The notes under the pieces: generated by a model
What the model was told of the DNA's origin: nothing
The model's database searches: none
Seen by the model: only the letters and a program-made list of their open reading frames with translations
Program-made: the position numbers and the translations under genes
Source: Enterococcus sp. 5H
Lineage (GTDB): Bacteria > Bacillota > Bacilli > Lactobacillales > Enterococcaceae
Length of the DNA stretch: 64,000 bases
Assembly (NCBI RefSeq): GCF_028128615.1
Contig: NZ_AMDP01000002.1
Location: 248,001-312,000, forward strand
Direction: 5' to 3'
Shown here: positions 36,761 to 46,474 of the stretch, piece after piece
Numbering within the stretch: the stretch's first letter is position 1
How the letters are laid out: every line of letters begins with the position of its first letter

Positions 36761-38050
36761 ATGAAGGAAAAATTAAAGATTGGTTTACTTGGACTAGGTA
36801 CGGTTGGATCTGGTGTACCAACAATTTTACAAGAACATCAAGAAAAAATTTCTCAAGTAACAGGAATGGAAATTACCATTTCAAAAGCGTTAGTTCGCGA
36901 TGAAGCAGAAAAAAGACGTCAGGCAGAACAGTTTGATATTCAACTAACGACTAATATTGATGATATTATTAACGATGATGAAATTAAGATTATTGTAGAA
37001 TTAATAGGAAAAGTAGAACCTGCAAAAACCTTCATTACCAAAGCTCTTGAAAATGGCAAACATATTGTTACGGCAAATAAAGATCTTTTGGCACAACATG
37101 GCAGTGAGTTAGTTGCGTTAGCCCAAAAGAATCATTGTGATTTATATTATGAAGCAAGTGTAGCCGGTGGTATCCCAATTTTACGAACAATTGCGAATAG
37201 TTTAGCTGCTGATAATATCCAAAAAGTTTTAGGTATTGTCAATGGTACGACTAATTATATGTTGACGCAAATGGTTTCAGCAAAAAAATCTTACGATCAA
37301 GCATTAAAAGAAGCACAAGAACTAGGGTTTGCTGAATCTGATCCGACAAATGATGTAGATGGAATTGATGCAGCGTATAAAATGGTGATATTAAGCCAAT
37401 TTGCTTTCGGAATGAATATAAAATTGGATCAAGTGGAAACCCGTGGTATTCGCGGGTTATCATTGGATGATGTTGAAATGGCAGCGCAACTAGGCTATGA
37501 AGTAAAACTTATTGGTTCTTCTGAAAATAAAAACGGTAGTATCGCTGTAGAAGTAGGCCCAATGCTTGTAGCGAAGGCTCATCCGATAGCTTCTGTTCGA
37601 AATGAATTTAATGCCGTGTTTATTGAAAGTTCAGGTGTCGGTGAATCAATGTATTACGGACCTGGTGCTGGGGCTAAACCTACGGCTACTAGTGTGGTTA
37701 GTGATCTTATTACAATTGCGAAAAATATTCGCTTAGGAACAACCGGACATATGTTTAATGCTTATCAGCATGATACAAAATTAGCTAAAGATGACAGTAT
37801 TTCTGGAAAGTATTACTTTTCGATTGGCGTACCCGACAGACATGGTCAGATCTTAAAGTTAACTCAAATCATGACAGAAGCCAATGTTAGCTTTGAGCAA
37901 TTAGTTCAACAGAAGTCAGATGGAACAAGAGCTAGAATTGTCGCGATCACACATACAATTACAAAAGAGCAAATGAAACAGGTCATTAAAGAAATAGAAG
38001 CAACCGAAGAATTTGAACTACTAAATACTTTTAAAGTACTGGGGGACTAA
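36761..38050 (+). CDS. hom: Homoserine dehydrogenase
   Basis: Hom reduces aspartate semialdehyde to homoserine, the branch to threonine and methionine. The 429-residue protein has an NAD(P)-binding start [12 protein letters not shown], the catalytic domain with [11 protein letters not shown] and [19 protein letters not shown], and a C-terminal ACT domain (about 350-425) for threonine feedback. The ATG follows GGAGGAAG. It is the first gene of hom-thrC-thrB, with thrC one base after its stop. No T-box or riboswitch is visible in the 80-base leader. Confidence 0.97.
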   Translation: MKEKLKIGLLGLGTVGSGVPTILQEHQEKISQVTGMEITISKALVRDEAEKRRQAEQFDIQLTTNIDDIINDDEIKIIVELIGKVEPAKTFITKALENGKHIVTANKDLLAQHGSELVALAQKNHCDLYYEASVAGGIPILRTIANSLAADNIQKVLGIVNGTTNYMLTQMVSAKKSYDQALKEAQELGFAESDPTNDVDGIDAAYKMVILSQFAFGMNIKLDQVETRGIRGLSLDDVEMAAQLGYEVKLIGSSENKNGSIAVEVGPMLVAKAHPIASVRNEFNAVFIESSGVGESMYYGPGAGAKPTATSVVSDLITIAKNIRLGTTGHMFNAYQHDTKLAKDDSISGKYYFSIGVPDRHGQILKLTQIMTEANVSFEQLVQQKSDGTRARIVAITHTITKEQMKQVIKEIEATEEFELLNTFKVLGD

Positions 38051-38051
38051 G

Positions 38052-39113
38052 ATGATGTATGAAGGATTACTAAAACAATATAAAGAATATTTGCCGATTA
38101 CAGATAAAACACCAATGATTTCATTGGCTGAAGGAAATACACCATTAATTCCGCTGCATAGTTTATCAAAAGAACTAGGCATCACTTTATATGGAAAATA
38201 CGAAGGCTTGAACCCAACTGGATCCTTCAAAGATCGTGGTATGGTAATGGCAGTTGCTAAAGCAGTTGAAGAAGGAGCAAAAGCAATTGTCTGTGCTTCA
38301 ACTGGAAATACTAGTGCAGCAGCAGCAGCATATGCAACACGAGCAGGTGTAAAAGCGTACGTTGTTATTCCTGATGGTAAAATTGCAATGGGCAAGCTGG
38401 CGCAAGCAATCATTTATGGGGCGGATATTATTTCTATACCTGGTAATTTTGACGAAGCCTTAAAAGCAGTACGTGATATTGCTAAGACAGAAGCTGTTGC
38501 GTTAGTTAATTCGGTGAATCCTTATCGATTAGAAGGTCAAAAGACAGCTGCATTTGAAGTTTGTGAACAATTAGGGCAAGCACCAGATGTTTTAGCGATT
38601 CCGGTTGGAAACGCAGGTAACATTTCTGCTTATTGGAAAGGCTTCAAAGAATGGCATGACAAAAAAGGAACGTTATTACCAAGAATGCATGGTTTTGAAG
38701 CAGAAGGAGCAGCTGCGATTGTCAAAGGCGAGGTTATCGAGCAGCCGGAAACTATTGCAACAGCAATCAGAATTGGAAATCCAGCTAGCTGGAAATTAGC
38801 TGAAGCAGCCCGTGATGAATCAAAAGGGTATATTGATTCTGTAACAGATGAAGAAATACTGAATGCTTATCGAAAAGTTGCTGCTCAAGACGGTGTATTT
38901 GTTGAACCAGGCTCTGCTGCGTCACTTGCAGGTGTCATTCAACATGTGAAGAGTGGGAAGATTAAACCAGGGGAAACAGTTGTGACTGTCTTTACTGGCA
39001 ATGGGTTGAAAGATCCTGATACAGCAATTAATGCAACTGATGTAAAAATTTCAAAAATGAGTGATTTAGAAGAAATGCGTATGCATTTACGTAATGGAGT
39101 GTCTGAATTATGA
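38052..39113 (+). CDS. thrC: Threonine synthase
   Basis: ThrC converts O-phosphohomoserine to threonine using PLP. The 353-residue fold-type II enzyme shows the PLP lysine in [11 protein letters not shown] (about 54-64) and the phosphate-binding loop [14 protein letters not shown] near 185. It is the short Gram-positive form without the long N-terminal domain of the E. coli enzyme. Two adjacent ATGs (38052, 38055) could start it after CTGGGGG. It overlaps thrB by 4 bases (ATGA). Confidence 0.97.
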   Translation: MMYEGLLKQYKEYLPITDKTPMISLAEGNTPLIPLHSLSKELGITLYGKYEGLNPTGSFKDRGMVMAVAKAVEEGAKAIVCASTGNTSAAAAAYATRAGVKAYVVIPDGKIAMGKLAQAIIYGADIISIPGNFDEALKAVRDIAKTEAVALVNSVNPYRLEGQKTAAFEVCEQLGQAPDVLAIPVGNAGNISAYWKGFKEWHDKKGTLLPRMHGFEAEGAAAIVKGEVIEQPETIATAIRIGNPASWKLAEAARDESKGYIDSVTDEEILNAYRKVAAQDGVFVEPGSAASLAGVIQHVKSGKIKPGETVVTVFTGNGLKDPDTAINATDVKISKMSDLEEMRMHLRNGVSEL

Positions 39114-39973
39114 AAATAAGAATTCCCGCTACCAGCGCTAATTTGGGTCCGGGTTTTGACTCTTGCGGTATTGCCCTATCACAGTACCTCAGTATTGAAG
39201 TACTAGGTAATGCTAAAGAATGGAAAATAGAACATACTTTAGGGGAAGATATTCCTGTTGATGAAACAAATTTACTAATTCAAACAGCCTTACAAGTTGC
39301 TCCTGGCCTTTCGCCTAAAAACTTGAAGATGACTTCGGATATTCCTTTAGCTCGGGGTTTGGGAAGTAGTTCGAGTGTGATAGTTGCTGGGATTGAACTG
39401 GCTAATCGTCTTGGAAATTTGAATTTAACACAAAAAAATAAACTTGAGATTGCGACTGAAATTGAAGGGCATCCAGATAATGTTGCTCCAGCGATTTGCG
39501 GAGATTTTGTGGTAGCCAGTTATATAGGTGATGAAGTTCATTATGTGAAACACCATTTTCCGATGTGTGATGTGATTGCGTATGTTCCTGATGTCCAACT
39601 ATTAACATCTGAGAGCCGCAGTGTTCTTCCTAAATCTATGCCATATAAAGAAGCAGTACAAGCCAGTGCAATCGCCAATGTAATGATAGCTGCGATTTTG
39701 AATGGAAACCTGCCTTTAGCTGGCGAAATGATGGAAGAGGATCGATGGCATGAAGCATATCGTAATGAATTAGTACCGCATTTGGCGCAAATTCGATCGA
39801 TAGGTCATGCAGTTGGTGCTTATGGTGCATTTCTAAGTGGTGCTGGTCCGACTGTCTTAGTGTTAACTCCAGAAGAAAAAACGGATCAAATGGTCCTTGA
39901 ATTAGAGAAACTTTCTCAGTCAGCAACAATTAATGTGCTGTCAATCGATCAAGAAGGAATTCAGGTATTCTAA
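39110..39973 (+). CDS. thrB: Homoserine kinase
   Basis: ThrB phosphorylates homoserine with ATP, supplying the substrate of ThrC. The 287-residue GHMP kinase shows [15 protein letters not shown] (about 5-19), the ATP loop [10 protein letters not shown] (about 84-93), [10 protein letters not shown] and the C-terminal SGAGPTVL motif. The ATGA overlap with thrC indicates translational coupling. It ends the threonine operon before a strong bidirectional terminator. Confidence 0.97.
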   Translation: MKIRIPATSANLGPGFDSCGIALSQYLSIEVLGNAKEWKIEHTLGEDIPVDETNLLIQTALQVAPGLSPKNLKMTSDIPLARGLGSSSSVIVAGIELANRLGNLNLTQKNKLEIATEIEGHPDNVAPAICGDFVVASYIGDEVHYVKHHFPMCDVIAYVPDVQLLTSESRSVLPKSMPYKEAVQASAIANVMIAAILNGNLPLAGEMMEEDRWHEAYRNELVPHLAQIRSIGHAVGAYGAFLSGAGPTVLVLTPEEKTDQMVLELEKLSQSATINVLSIDQEGIQVF

Positions 39974-40020
39974 AAAAGAACAGCAGAGATGATAAAAAAT
40001 CATCTCCGCTGTTCTTTTTA
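39973..40020. terminator. Bidirectional terminator between thrB and ppsR
   Basis: Long arms (39973-39993 and about 40000-40019, one mismatch) begin with AAAAA and end with TTTTT. It serves the convergent thrB and ppsR transcripts. Confidence 0.9.
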
Positions 40021-40022
40021 AT

Positions 40023-40880
40023 TTATGCTTCAGGAGATTCTGTTGCGTAATAACTATGATCTTCCAAATTTAAGGCATTTAAAATCATAGATGCTGTTTC
40101 TTCAATTGAGAGCGAAGCGACATTAATAACAACACAACCTAGTTTTTCATACAAATCATTAGCGAATTTCAATTCTTTTCTAATTTTTTCGATATCCGAA
40201 TATGAAGTGTCTGCTGGCAGTCCGTAAGTTTTCATTCGTTCTTTTCTAATACCGTTCAATATATCAGGATCATTAGTTAGACCTACAATTTTTTTGGGAT
40301 TCGTTTCCCAAAGTTGTTTTGGTAGATGAGCTTCTGGTATTAATGGTAAATTAGCGACTTTTAAATTTTTATTTGCTAAAAATAAGCTTAATGGTGTCTT
40401 AGATGTTCTAGAAACACCTAATAAAAGAACATCCGCTTCAAGGAATCCTCGAGGATCTTTACCATCATCATATTTTACTGCAAATTCCATCGCTTCAATC
40501 CGCTTGAAATAATTTTCGTTTAAATGGTGGAGAGCACCCGGTTCTCTTGTTGGGGCTACTCCAGTTAATCGCTCAATTTCTGCTACGGGAGGAGTCAAGA
40601 TATCAAAATGATATAAGTCATGCTCATCAAAAAAATCATTAGCAATTTTAACTAAGCGTTCGTTAACGATTGTATGTAAAACCATCGCATTTTCCCGCTT
40701 CGCATCTTCCAATGCTTTTTTTAGTTTATCTTCTTCTTTAGCAAATGTTCGTCTAAACAAGGAAAATTCAACAGTAGGGTATTGAGCCATTGATGCAGCC
40801 GCTAATTTTGATGCAGTTTCTCCAGCTGAATCTGAAATTACAAAGATTGTTACACATTTTTTTTGTTCATCATTTGTCAT
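40023..40880 (-). CDS. Pyruvate,phosphate dikinase / PEP synthase regulatory protein (DUF299)
   Basis: A 285-residue bifunctional ADP/Pi-dependent kinase-phosphorylase that switches PPDK or PEP synthase off and on. The start IFVISDSAGETASKLA, the P-loop-like LLLGVSRTSKTPLS (about 152-165) and LPLIPEAHLPKQLW are diagnostic for DUF299 (YqfL/PpsR). The target dikinase is not in this window. The ATG follows GAGAGGAAT. It diverges from zur, as yqfL-type genes often lie near ribosome and DNA-metabolism genes in Firmicutes. Confidence 0.92.
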   Translation of the reverse strand: MTNDEQKKCVTIFVISDSAGETASKLAAASMAQYPTVEFSLFRRTFAKEEDKLKKALEDAKRENAMVLHTIVNERLVKIANDFFDEHDLYHFDILTPPVAEIERLTGVAPTREPGALHHLNENYFKRIEAMEFAVKYDDGKDPRGFLEADVLLLGVSRTSKTPLSLFLANKNLKVANLPLIPEAHLPKQLWETNPKKIVGLTNDPDILNGIRKERMKTYGLPADTSYSDIEKIRKELKFANDLYEKLGCVVINVASLSIEETASMILNALNLEDHSYYATESPEA

Positions 40881-40914
40881 ATTCGTATTCCTCTCTTGCT
40901 TTTTTTATAAATTT

Positions 40915-40923
40915 ATTATACCA
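40915..40923 (-). promoter_or_regulatory. Extended -10 promoter of the DUF299 gene
   Basis: On the minus strand, TG-G-TATAAT (-10 at 40915-40920), 35 bases before the start codon; the -35 region is weak. Confidence 0.6.
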
Positions 40924-40941
40924 TACCTTCATAAATCTTAT

Positions 40942-40956
40942 TCGTAATCATTCTGA
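40942..40956. promoter_or_regulatory. Zur-box-like site before zur
   Basis: TCGTAATCATTCTGA matches the Bacillus Zur operator TCGTAAT-N-ATTACGA at 12 of 14 positions and lies 22 bases before the zur start codon. Autoregulation by zinc is inferred. Confidence 0.5.
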
Positions 40957-40977
40957 TTTAGGATTGGGGGTAACAAA

Positions 40978-41406
40978 ATGACACAATCAACATCAAAAGT
41001 AGAACAAGCCTTAGCTTCTATGAAAGAACATGGATTAAAATATACGAAAAAAAGAGAAGCGATGATTACTTATCTTATTAAGCGAAATCGTTATATAGCA
41101 GCTAAAGAAGTCTATGAATTTATGAATCAGGAGTACAAAGGTGTAAGTTATGATACAATTTACCGTAATCTTCATGATTTTGAATCACTGGGGTTATTGG
41201 AAACAACAGATCTAAACGGCGAAAAAAAATTTCGCTTTCTCTGTTGCCAACACGTAGGTCATCATCATCATTTTATTTGTACCGTTTGCGGAAAGACGAA
41301 AGAGATTCACATGTGTCCTATGGATTTCTTTAAAGAACAACTTAGCGGTTGTGAAATTGAAGGTCATCGATTTGAGATATTTGGACGTTGCGAAGAATGT
41401 TGTTGA
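40978..41406 (+). CDS. zur: Zur, zinc-responsive Fur-family repressor
   Basis: A 142-residue Fur-family repressor. The HTH region holds YTKKREAMI and GVSYDTIYRNLHDFESLGLL. The regulatory region has GHHHHFICTVCGKTKEI, with C101/C104, and a final CEECC, with C138/C141, together forming the structural Cys4 zinc site. The CPMD motif after KEI and the ETTDLNGEKKFRF segment closely resemble Bacillus Zur rather than Fur or PerR. With zinc bound it should repress zinc uptake and ribosomal-paralogue genes. None of those targets is in this window. Confidence 0.87.
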   Translation: MTQSTSKVEQALASMKEHGLKYTKKREAMITYLIKRNRYIAAKEVYEFMNQEYKGVSYDTIYRNLHDFESLGLLETTDLNGEKKFRFLCCQHVGHHHHFICTVCGKTKEIHMCPMDFFKEQLSGCEIEGHRFEIFGRCEECC

Positions 41407-41499
41407 TCTGTTTTTTTGATTAAAAACACTAATTATCGGGTGAATGTGTAAAAATTTACTCTTTTTGGTACTTTTTCATACATTTTTTGAAGACAAAGG

Positions 41500-41528
41500 T
41501 TGACGTTAAAATAACCATTCGATATAAT
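41500..41528 (+). promoter_or_regulatory. Promoter of rpsU
   Basis: TTGACG, a 17-base spacer and a perfect TATAAT; the leader to the rpsU start is about 80 bases. Confidence 0.85.
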
Positions 41529-41614
41529 ATAAAAAGAACGGTATTTTATGTATGTGGATTAGATCATAAATATAAAAAACGGTTACTTTTTAAGCTCGGA
41601 GGGAGGGAATTAAC

Positions 41615-41791
41615 ATGTCAAAAACTGTCGTTCGTAAAAACGAATCTCTTGACGATGCTCTTCGTCGCTTCAAACGTTCCGTTTCAAAAGCGGGTACTTT
41701 ACAGGAATCTCGTAAACGTGAATTCTACGAAAAACCAAGTGTAAAGCGTAAGAAAAAATCTGAAGCAGCTAGAAAACGTAAAAAATTCTAG
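41615..41791 (+). CDS. rpsU: 30S ribosomal protein S21
   Basis: A complete 58-residue basic protein: [19 protein letters not shown] at the start and [15 protein letters not shown] at the end. S21 joins the platform of the small subunit near the anti-Shine-Dalgarno region. The ATG follows GGAGGGAGGG. yqeY follows by 25 bases, the usual Firmicutes pair. A longer open frame (41487-41744) overlaps in another frame and is not a gene. Confidence 0.97.
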   Translation: MSKTVVRKNESLDDALRRFKRSVSKAGTLQESRKREFYEKPSVKRKKKSEAARKRKKF

Positions 41792-41816
41792 TTTTCGATG
41801 AGTTGGAGCTGGTTAT

Positions 41817-42266
41817 ATGTCATTACTAACAACATTGAATGACGATATCAAAACAGCAATGAAGTCAAAAGATAAAGAAACGTTATCTGTTCTTCGTATG
41901 CTGAAATCAGCCATTCAAAATGAGCAGATTAAAGTTGGCCGTGATTTGAACGGAGAAGAAGAGTTGACAGTGTTATCTCGTGAGATGAAGCAACGCAGAG
42001 ACTCTTTGTCAGAGTTTGAAAAAGCGGGACGTGATGATCTTGCTGACAAAGTTAAAATCGAAATCACAATTGTTGAAAAATATATGCCTAAACAACTTTC
42101 AGAGGAAGAAATTCGTCAGATTGTTCAAAAGGCAATTGATCAGACTGGAGCCTCTTCTCCAAAAGAATTTGGAAAAGTTATGGGTGCTGTTATGCCGGAA
42201 GTTAAAGGTAAAGCAGACGGTAATCAAGTCAATGCAATTGTAAAAGAATTACTACAAGAGAATTAA
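41817..42266 (+). CDS. yqeY: YqeY/GatB-like protein
   Basis: A 149-residue protein of the YqeY family, which resembles the tRNA-binding tail domain of GatB. The pattern LRMLKSAIQNEQIKVGR, EYMPKQLSEEEI (here KYMPKQLSEEEI) and GKVMGAVMPEVKGKADG is typical. The fold suggests tRNA or amidotransferase contact, but no function is proven. It is co-transcribed with rpsU and closed by a terminator. Confidence 0.93.
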   Translation: MSLLTTLNDDIKTAMKSKDKETLSVLRMLKSAIQNEQIKVGRDLNGEEELTVLSREMKQRRDSLSEFEKAGRDDLADKVKIEITIVEKYMPKQLSEEEIRQIVQKAIDQTGASSPKEFGKVMGAVMPEVKGKADGNQVNAIVKELLQEN

Positions 42267-42277
42267 CAAAAATGAAG

Positions 42278-42307
42278 AAACCAGCGGATTCCCGTTGGTT
42301 TTTTTGT
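42278..42307 (+). terminator. Terminator after yqeY
   Basis: AAACCAGCGG pairs with CCGTTGGTTT (one G-T) around a four-base loop and runs into a T stretch. Confidence 0.88.
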
Positions 42308-42356
42308 CCAAAAATACATAGAAAAGTGACGACTTCTTTTTAAAAAAATCATAATA

Positions 42357-42365
42357 TGGTATGAT
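42357..42365 (+). promoter_or_regulatory. Extended -10 promoter of the phoH operon
   Basis: TG-G-TATGAT, 36 bases before the phoH start; no clear -35 box. Confidence 0.5.
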
Positions 42366-42401
42366 TAGACAGAATGAAAAAATAAAGGAGATGGGCAATT
42401 T

Positions 42402-43376
42402 TTGACAGAAAATCAGTCTATATCTTTGGAATTAAAATTGAATGATTCCGACGATGTGAGTATGCTTTTAGGAACCCATGATAAACATATAAAATTTTTA
42501 GAAGAAAATACTGCTGTAACAATCAATACACGCGGTGAGACGATTCAATTAATTGGAGCAGAGTCTGAAGTTCAGTTAGTGGCATCGATTATTCGTACAT
42601 TACAAGTACTAATTCAGCGTGGTATTAAAGTCAGCACACCAGACGTTGTTTCAGCTTTAAAAATGGCAAAAACGAATGATTTAGATGCCTTTATCGCGAT
42701 GTATGAAGAGGAAATACTAAAAGATCATCACGGAAGAGCAATCCGCATTAAAAATATCGGGCAAAAAAGATACGTCGATGCAGTAAAAAAACACGATATT
42801 ATTTTTGGCGTTGGTCCAGCTGGTACGGGTAAAACATTTTTAGCTGTTGTGATGGCAATTGCTACCTTAAAAAAAGGTGAAGTTCAAAAAATCATTTTGA
42901 CACGTCCTGCAGTTGAAGCCGGCGAAAGTCTTGGATTTTTGCCAGGTGATTTGAAAGAAAAAGTTGATCCATATCTTCGTCCAGTCTATGATGCTTTATA
43001 TCAAGTTTTTGGCATGGAACATACTAATCGTTTAATGGAACGCGGCGTGATTGAGATTGCTCCGCTTGCATATATGCGAGGCCGTACTTTAGATGATGCT
43101 TTTGTTATATTAGATGAAGCACAAAATACAACAGTTGCCCAAATGAAAATGTTTTTAACTAGATTAGGCTTTAATTCGAAAATGATCGTTAATGGAGACA
43201 CGAGTCAAGTTGATTTACCGAAAGGCGTTGTTAGCGGCTTGGTGCACGCGGAGAAAACACTTCAGTCAATAAATAAAATTGCCTTCGTTCATTTTGATGC
43301 AGGTGATGTTGTTCGACATCCAGTTGTAGCCGAAATCATTCGCGCATACGACAAAGAGAATCAAAACCATACTTAA
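42402..43376 (+). CDS. phoH: PhoH-like ATPase
   Basis: A 324-residue cytosolic P-loop ATPase related to superfamily I helicases. An N-terminal KH-like region (about 1-100) precedes the Walker A motif FGVGPAGTGKTFLA and Walker B VILDEAQN, with LTRPAVEAGESLGFLPGD between. The role is thought to be in RNA metabolism with YbeY, its operon partner. The start is TTG 42402, 11 bases after AAAGGAG; the ATG at 42391 leads to a stop after four codons. pgpH follows. Confidence 0.94.
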   Translation: MTENQSISLELKLNDSDDVSMLLGTHDKHIKFLEENTAVTINTRGETIQLIGAESEVQLVASIIRTLQVLIQRGIKVSTPDVVSALKMAKTNDLDAFIAMYEEEILKDHHGRAIRIKNIGQKRYVDAVKKHDIIFGVGPAGTGKTFLAVVMAIATLKKGEVQKIILTRPAVEAGESLGFLPGDLKEKVDPYLRPVYDALYQVFGMEHTNRLMERGVIEIAPLAYMRGRTLDDAFVILDEAQNTTVAQMKMFLTRLGFNSKMIVNGDTSQVDLPKGVVSGLVHAEKTLQSINKIAFVHFDAGDVVRHPVVAEIIRAYDKENQNHT

Positions 43377-43402
43377 ACTTTCGGAAAGGAGTGAGTATTC
43401 CG

Positions 43403-45601
43403 TTGAAGTTTACATTACTAAAATTACGTGACAAATTGGGAAAAGCGTTTATCCCAATACTTTTACTTGTTTTTTCCATATTCCTATTCTTTATAATGTT
43501 TGGGAGTGTCTATCAAAAAAGAGTTGAGATCAAAGAAGGTCAACTTGCAGAGAAAACAATTCGTGCCACTAAAAATGTAGAAAATACCTACGAAACTGAG
43601 GCTAAGAAAAAATTAGCAGCTGAATCGATTACACCTGAATATATTTATCAGGAAGATACTGCGGAGATACAGCATAATCGCATTGAAAAGCTATTTAAAT
43701 TAATTGGCACTACAAATGATAAGATTGATAAAGAATATCAAGATAAGCAAGCAAAAGCTAAAAAAGATGAAACGGTGCCAAAACCGACTGCTGAAGAACG
43801 AGTGGCTAGTTTAAAATCACAATTTGAATCTCTGGATCAAGATGAGGTTACATTTTACCAAAAGCTGCCTAATGTTTTTTATCAAAATATTTTTTCTTTA
43901 GACACCGATCAATTACAGAGTGTGAAAACTGAAGCACTAAAGATAATTGATGATAAAATGAAAGATCATGTTCGTGAAGCGGATTTAGATAATATTCGAC
44001 AAACCGCGATTGAGAAAATCCAATTCCTCGATGTGACTAGCACAATGCAACAAATGATTCGTTATCTGGTAAATGAAGGTATCGTGCCAAATGATTTTGC
44101 CAATGATAAGAAAACCAAGGAATTACGTCAAAACGCAATGGATGCTGTTGCGCCAGCAATGATTTATCAAGGCGAAATTATTGTTCGTGAGGGAACTCAA
44201 ATCGATTCAAAAGCAATGGAAAAATTAGAACTTTTAGGGATGACTAATCAAAATACATCCATTTTTCCAATGGTAGCTTTAGGATTGGCGATTGTATTTC
44301 AAATATTGGTTCTGCTCTTTTTTACAAAACAAGTGACAGAAGAAGGAAAACGCCGTTATTTCATTTTATTTTATGTTATGGCAATGTCATTAAGTGTAAT
44401 CTTGATGAAGTTTTTCCAAATTTTCCAAACAGAGCAAATGACTTATATTTCACTGTTTTTCCCAGCAGCTTTTACTCCGCTGGTGTTAAATTACTTTGTA
44501 AGCCGTCGAGCGGGTGTATTGGCTGCTGTTTTTCAAGTTATCTTTTCGTTGTTTGTGTTTTATCATTCAATTGGGACAAATTCGTTAACGATTATCTTGA
44601 TTAGCTATACGATTTCTGGCTTGTTTGCTACCGTGGTTAAACGAACGCGAATTAGCGAGCAAGGAATGATTGCAGTTTTTTGGGTAATTATTTTTCCAGT
44701 CTGTATGGACTTTATCTTAATGATTTATCAAGGCATGAGCCTATTGGATAGTAAATCATGGACGATGATGATTTGTTCATTAGCAGGAACAGTTTTATCT
44801 TTTTTAGCTACGATGGGTTTACATCCGTACATTGAATTGCTGGTTACAGATGATAGTGTGATTGTCTTAAATGAATTAAGTAATCCAAATCATCCGTTAT
44901 TGAAAAAATTACTTGAAGAAGCACCGGGGACCTATCATCATAGTATGATGGTTGCAAGTCTTAGTGCAAATGCAGTAGCTGAAATCGGCGGACGTTCTCT
45001 GTTAACTAGAGTTGCTTGTTATTATCATGATATAGGTAAAATTAAACATGCCAATTTCTTCGTAGAAAATTTACCAGCAGGTGCAGAGAATCCGCATAAC
45101 TTTTTATTGCCGGAAGATAGTAAACAGATTATCTTTGGACATGTAATTGATGGTGCTGTTATTTTAGAAGACTATCATATGCCGGAAATGGTTATTGATA
45201 TTTGTCGTCAACATCATGGTACGACATTAATGAAATTTTTCTATATAAAAGCGAAGGAACGAAATCCTGAGATTTCCGAAGCTGATTTTCGTTATCCTGG
45301 ACCAAAACCGCAAACACGAGAAGCTGGAATTGTCAGTATTGCAGATACTTGTGAAGCAGCAGTCAGAGCTATGGATCATCCAACGAATGAAAAAATTAAA
45401 GATTTTGTTCATAATGTGGTTCAAGATCGAATTTCTGATGGACAATTAGATGAATGCGGCTTGACTATGAAAGAAATTCGTATTGTTGAAAAATCACTCG
45501 TAAATGGATTATGTAGTACTTTCCATTCAAGAATTAAATATCCAAAAATGAAATCAGAAGCGGAAAAAATGAAAGACGAACAAGAAAAGAGAGATGACTA
45601 G
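43403..45601 (+). CDS. pgpH: 7TM-HD cyclic di-AMP phosphodiesterase PgpH
   Basis: A 732-residue membrane enzyme. One N-terminal helix (about 15-36) is followed by a long extracellular 7TMR-HDED domain (to about 290), seven membrane helices (about 290-490) and a cytosolic HD domain. The HD marks are PGTYHHSMMVASLS, YYHDIGK, FGHVIDG and CRQHHGTT. PgpH degrades c-di-AMP and so affects potassium and osmotic balance. TTG 43403 follows AAGGAGTGA; a GTG at 43391 overlaps that site. It overlaps ybeY by one base. Confidence 0.94.
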   Translation: MKFTLLKLRDKLGKAFIPILLLVFSIFLFFIMFGSVYQKRVEIKEGQLAEKTIRATKNVENTYETEAKKKLAAESITPEYIYQEDTAEIQHNRIEKLFKLIGTTNDKIDKEYQDKQAKAKKDETVPKPTAEERVASLKSQFESLDQDEVTFYQKLPNVFYQNIFSLDTDQLQSVKTEALKIIDDKMKDHVREADLDNIRQTAIEKIQFLDVTSTMQQMIRYLVNEGIVPNDFANDKKTKELRQNAMDAVAPAMIYQGEIIVREGTQIDSKAMEKLELLGMTNQNTSIFPMVALGLAIVFQILVLLFFTKQVTEEGKRRYFILFYVMAMSLSVILMKFFQIFQTEQMTYISLFFPAAFTPLVLNYFVSRRAGVLAAVFQVIFSLFVFYHSIGTNSLTIILISYTISGLFATVVKRTRISEQGMIAVFWVIIFPVCMDFILMIYQGMSLLDSKSWTMMICSLAGTVLSFLATMGLHPYIELLVTDDSVIVLNELSNPNHPLLKKLLEEAPGTYHHSMMVASLSANAVAEIGGRSLLTRVACYYHDIGKIKHANFFVENLPAGAENPHNFLLPEDSKQIIFGHVIDGAVILEDYHMPEMVIDICRQHHGTTLMKFFYIKAKERNPEISEADFRYPGPKPQTREAGIVSIADTCEAAVRAMDHPTNEKIKDFVHNVVQDRISDGQLDECGLTMKEIRIVEKSLVNGLCSTFHSRIKYPKMKSEAEKMKDEQEKRDD

Positions 45602-46077
45602 TGGATATTACGTTCATTGATGAAACAACTAAAATATCAGAGGCAAACTTAAAAGAAGTAGAAGAACTATTACAATTCGCAGCGGATTTTCTGAAAATTT
45701 CTGAGGATACGGAAATGTCAGTAACATTTATGGACAATGCTGGTATCCAAGTAATTAACAGAGATTATCGCGGTAAAGATGTACCTACAGATGTGATTAG
45801 TTTTGCTTTGGAAGAAGAAGGCGAAGATGAATTACCGATTATTTTTGAAGATGAAGAAGAAGTATTTCCTAGAAATTTAGGTGACATCATGATTTCGATT
45901 GAGCGAACAGAAGAGCAAGCTTTAGAATATGGTCATTCTTTTGAACGTGAACTTGGATTTTTAGCAGTACATGGTTTTTTACATTTAAATGGGTATGATC
46001 ATATAGAAACTGAGGATGAGAAGGAAATGTTTGGTTTACAGAAAGAGATTTTAGATGCCTATGGACTCAAAAGATAA
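45601..46077 (+). CDS. ybeY: Endoribonuclease YbeY
   Basis: A zinc endoribonuclease for 16S rRNA 3' end maturation and ribosome quality control. The 158-residue protein carries the metal motif HGFLHLNGYDH (H-x3-H-x5-H, about 122-132) and the conserved IQVINRDYRGKDVPTDVISF. The start is GTG 45601, sharing a base with the pgpH stop. dgkA starts inside its 3' end. The phoH-pgpH-ybeY-dgkA-era order is a standard Firmicutes cluster. Confidence 0.96.
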   Translation: MDITFIDETTKISEANLKEVEELLQFAADFLKISEDTEMSVTFMDNAGIQVINRDYRGKDVPTDVISFALEEEGEDELPIIFEDEEEVFPRNLGDIMISIERTEEQALEYGHSFERELGFLAVHGFLHLNGYDHIETEDEKEMFGLQKEILDAYGLKR

Positions 46078-46462
46078 GCAAACAGGAAAGAATAAACATT
46101 TCATAGCTTCATTGGAATTTGCTTTACAAGGGATTAAAACGGCTTTTAAAGAAGAACGAAACATGCGGACACATGTTTTAGCGGGAATTGCTGCTATAGT
46201 AGCAGGATTTGTTTTCCGTTTATCTTTATCAGAATGGCTGTGGCTGTTGTTAGTGATTTTTCTCGTTTTAGTGATGGAAATGGTGAATACTGTCTTTGAG
46301 AACGTCGTTGATATGTTTACAGACTTTCATTTCCATCCCATCGGTAAAAAAATCAAAGATATGGCTGCAGGAGCGGTACTTTTAACAACAGGCTTTGCTG
46401 TGATTGTGGGAGTACTGTTATTCGGGCCAAAAATCTGGCAAATACTAATAGATTTATTATAG
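46055..46462 (+). CDS. dgkA: Undecaprenol/diacylglycerol kinase DgkA
   Basis: A 135-residue membrane kinase with three helices. In Gram-positives it phosphorylates undecaprenol, feeding the lipid carrier pool. The family motif EMVNTVFENVVDMF (about 72-85) and GKKIKDMAAGAVLL (about 95-108) are clear, as is the N-terminal FALQGIKTAFKEERNMR. It overlaps ybeY by 23 bases; ATG 46055 or 46061 could be the start. It complements uppP and uppS in this window. Confidence 0.94.
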   Translation: MPMDSKDKQTGKNKHFIASLEFALQGIKTAFKEERNMRTHVLAGIAAIVAGFVFRLSLSEWLWLLLVIFLVLVMEMVNTVFENVVDMFTDFHFHPIGKKIKDMAAGAVLLTTGFAVIVGVLLFGPKIWQILIDLL

Positions 46463-46474
46463 AGGAGAAAAACT

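Noticed and set aside
41487-41744. An 85-codon plus-strand open frame before yqeY
   Set aside because: It overlaps rpsU in another frame. The 58-residue S21 gene with its GGAGG site is the real gene.
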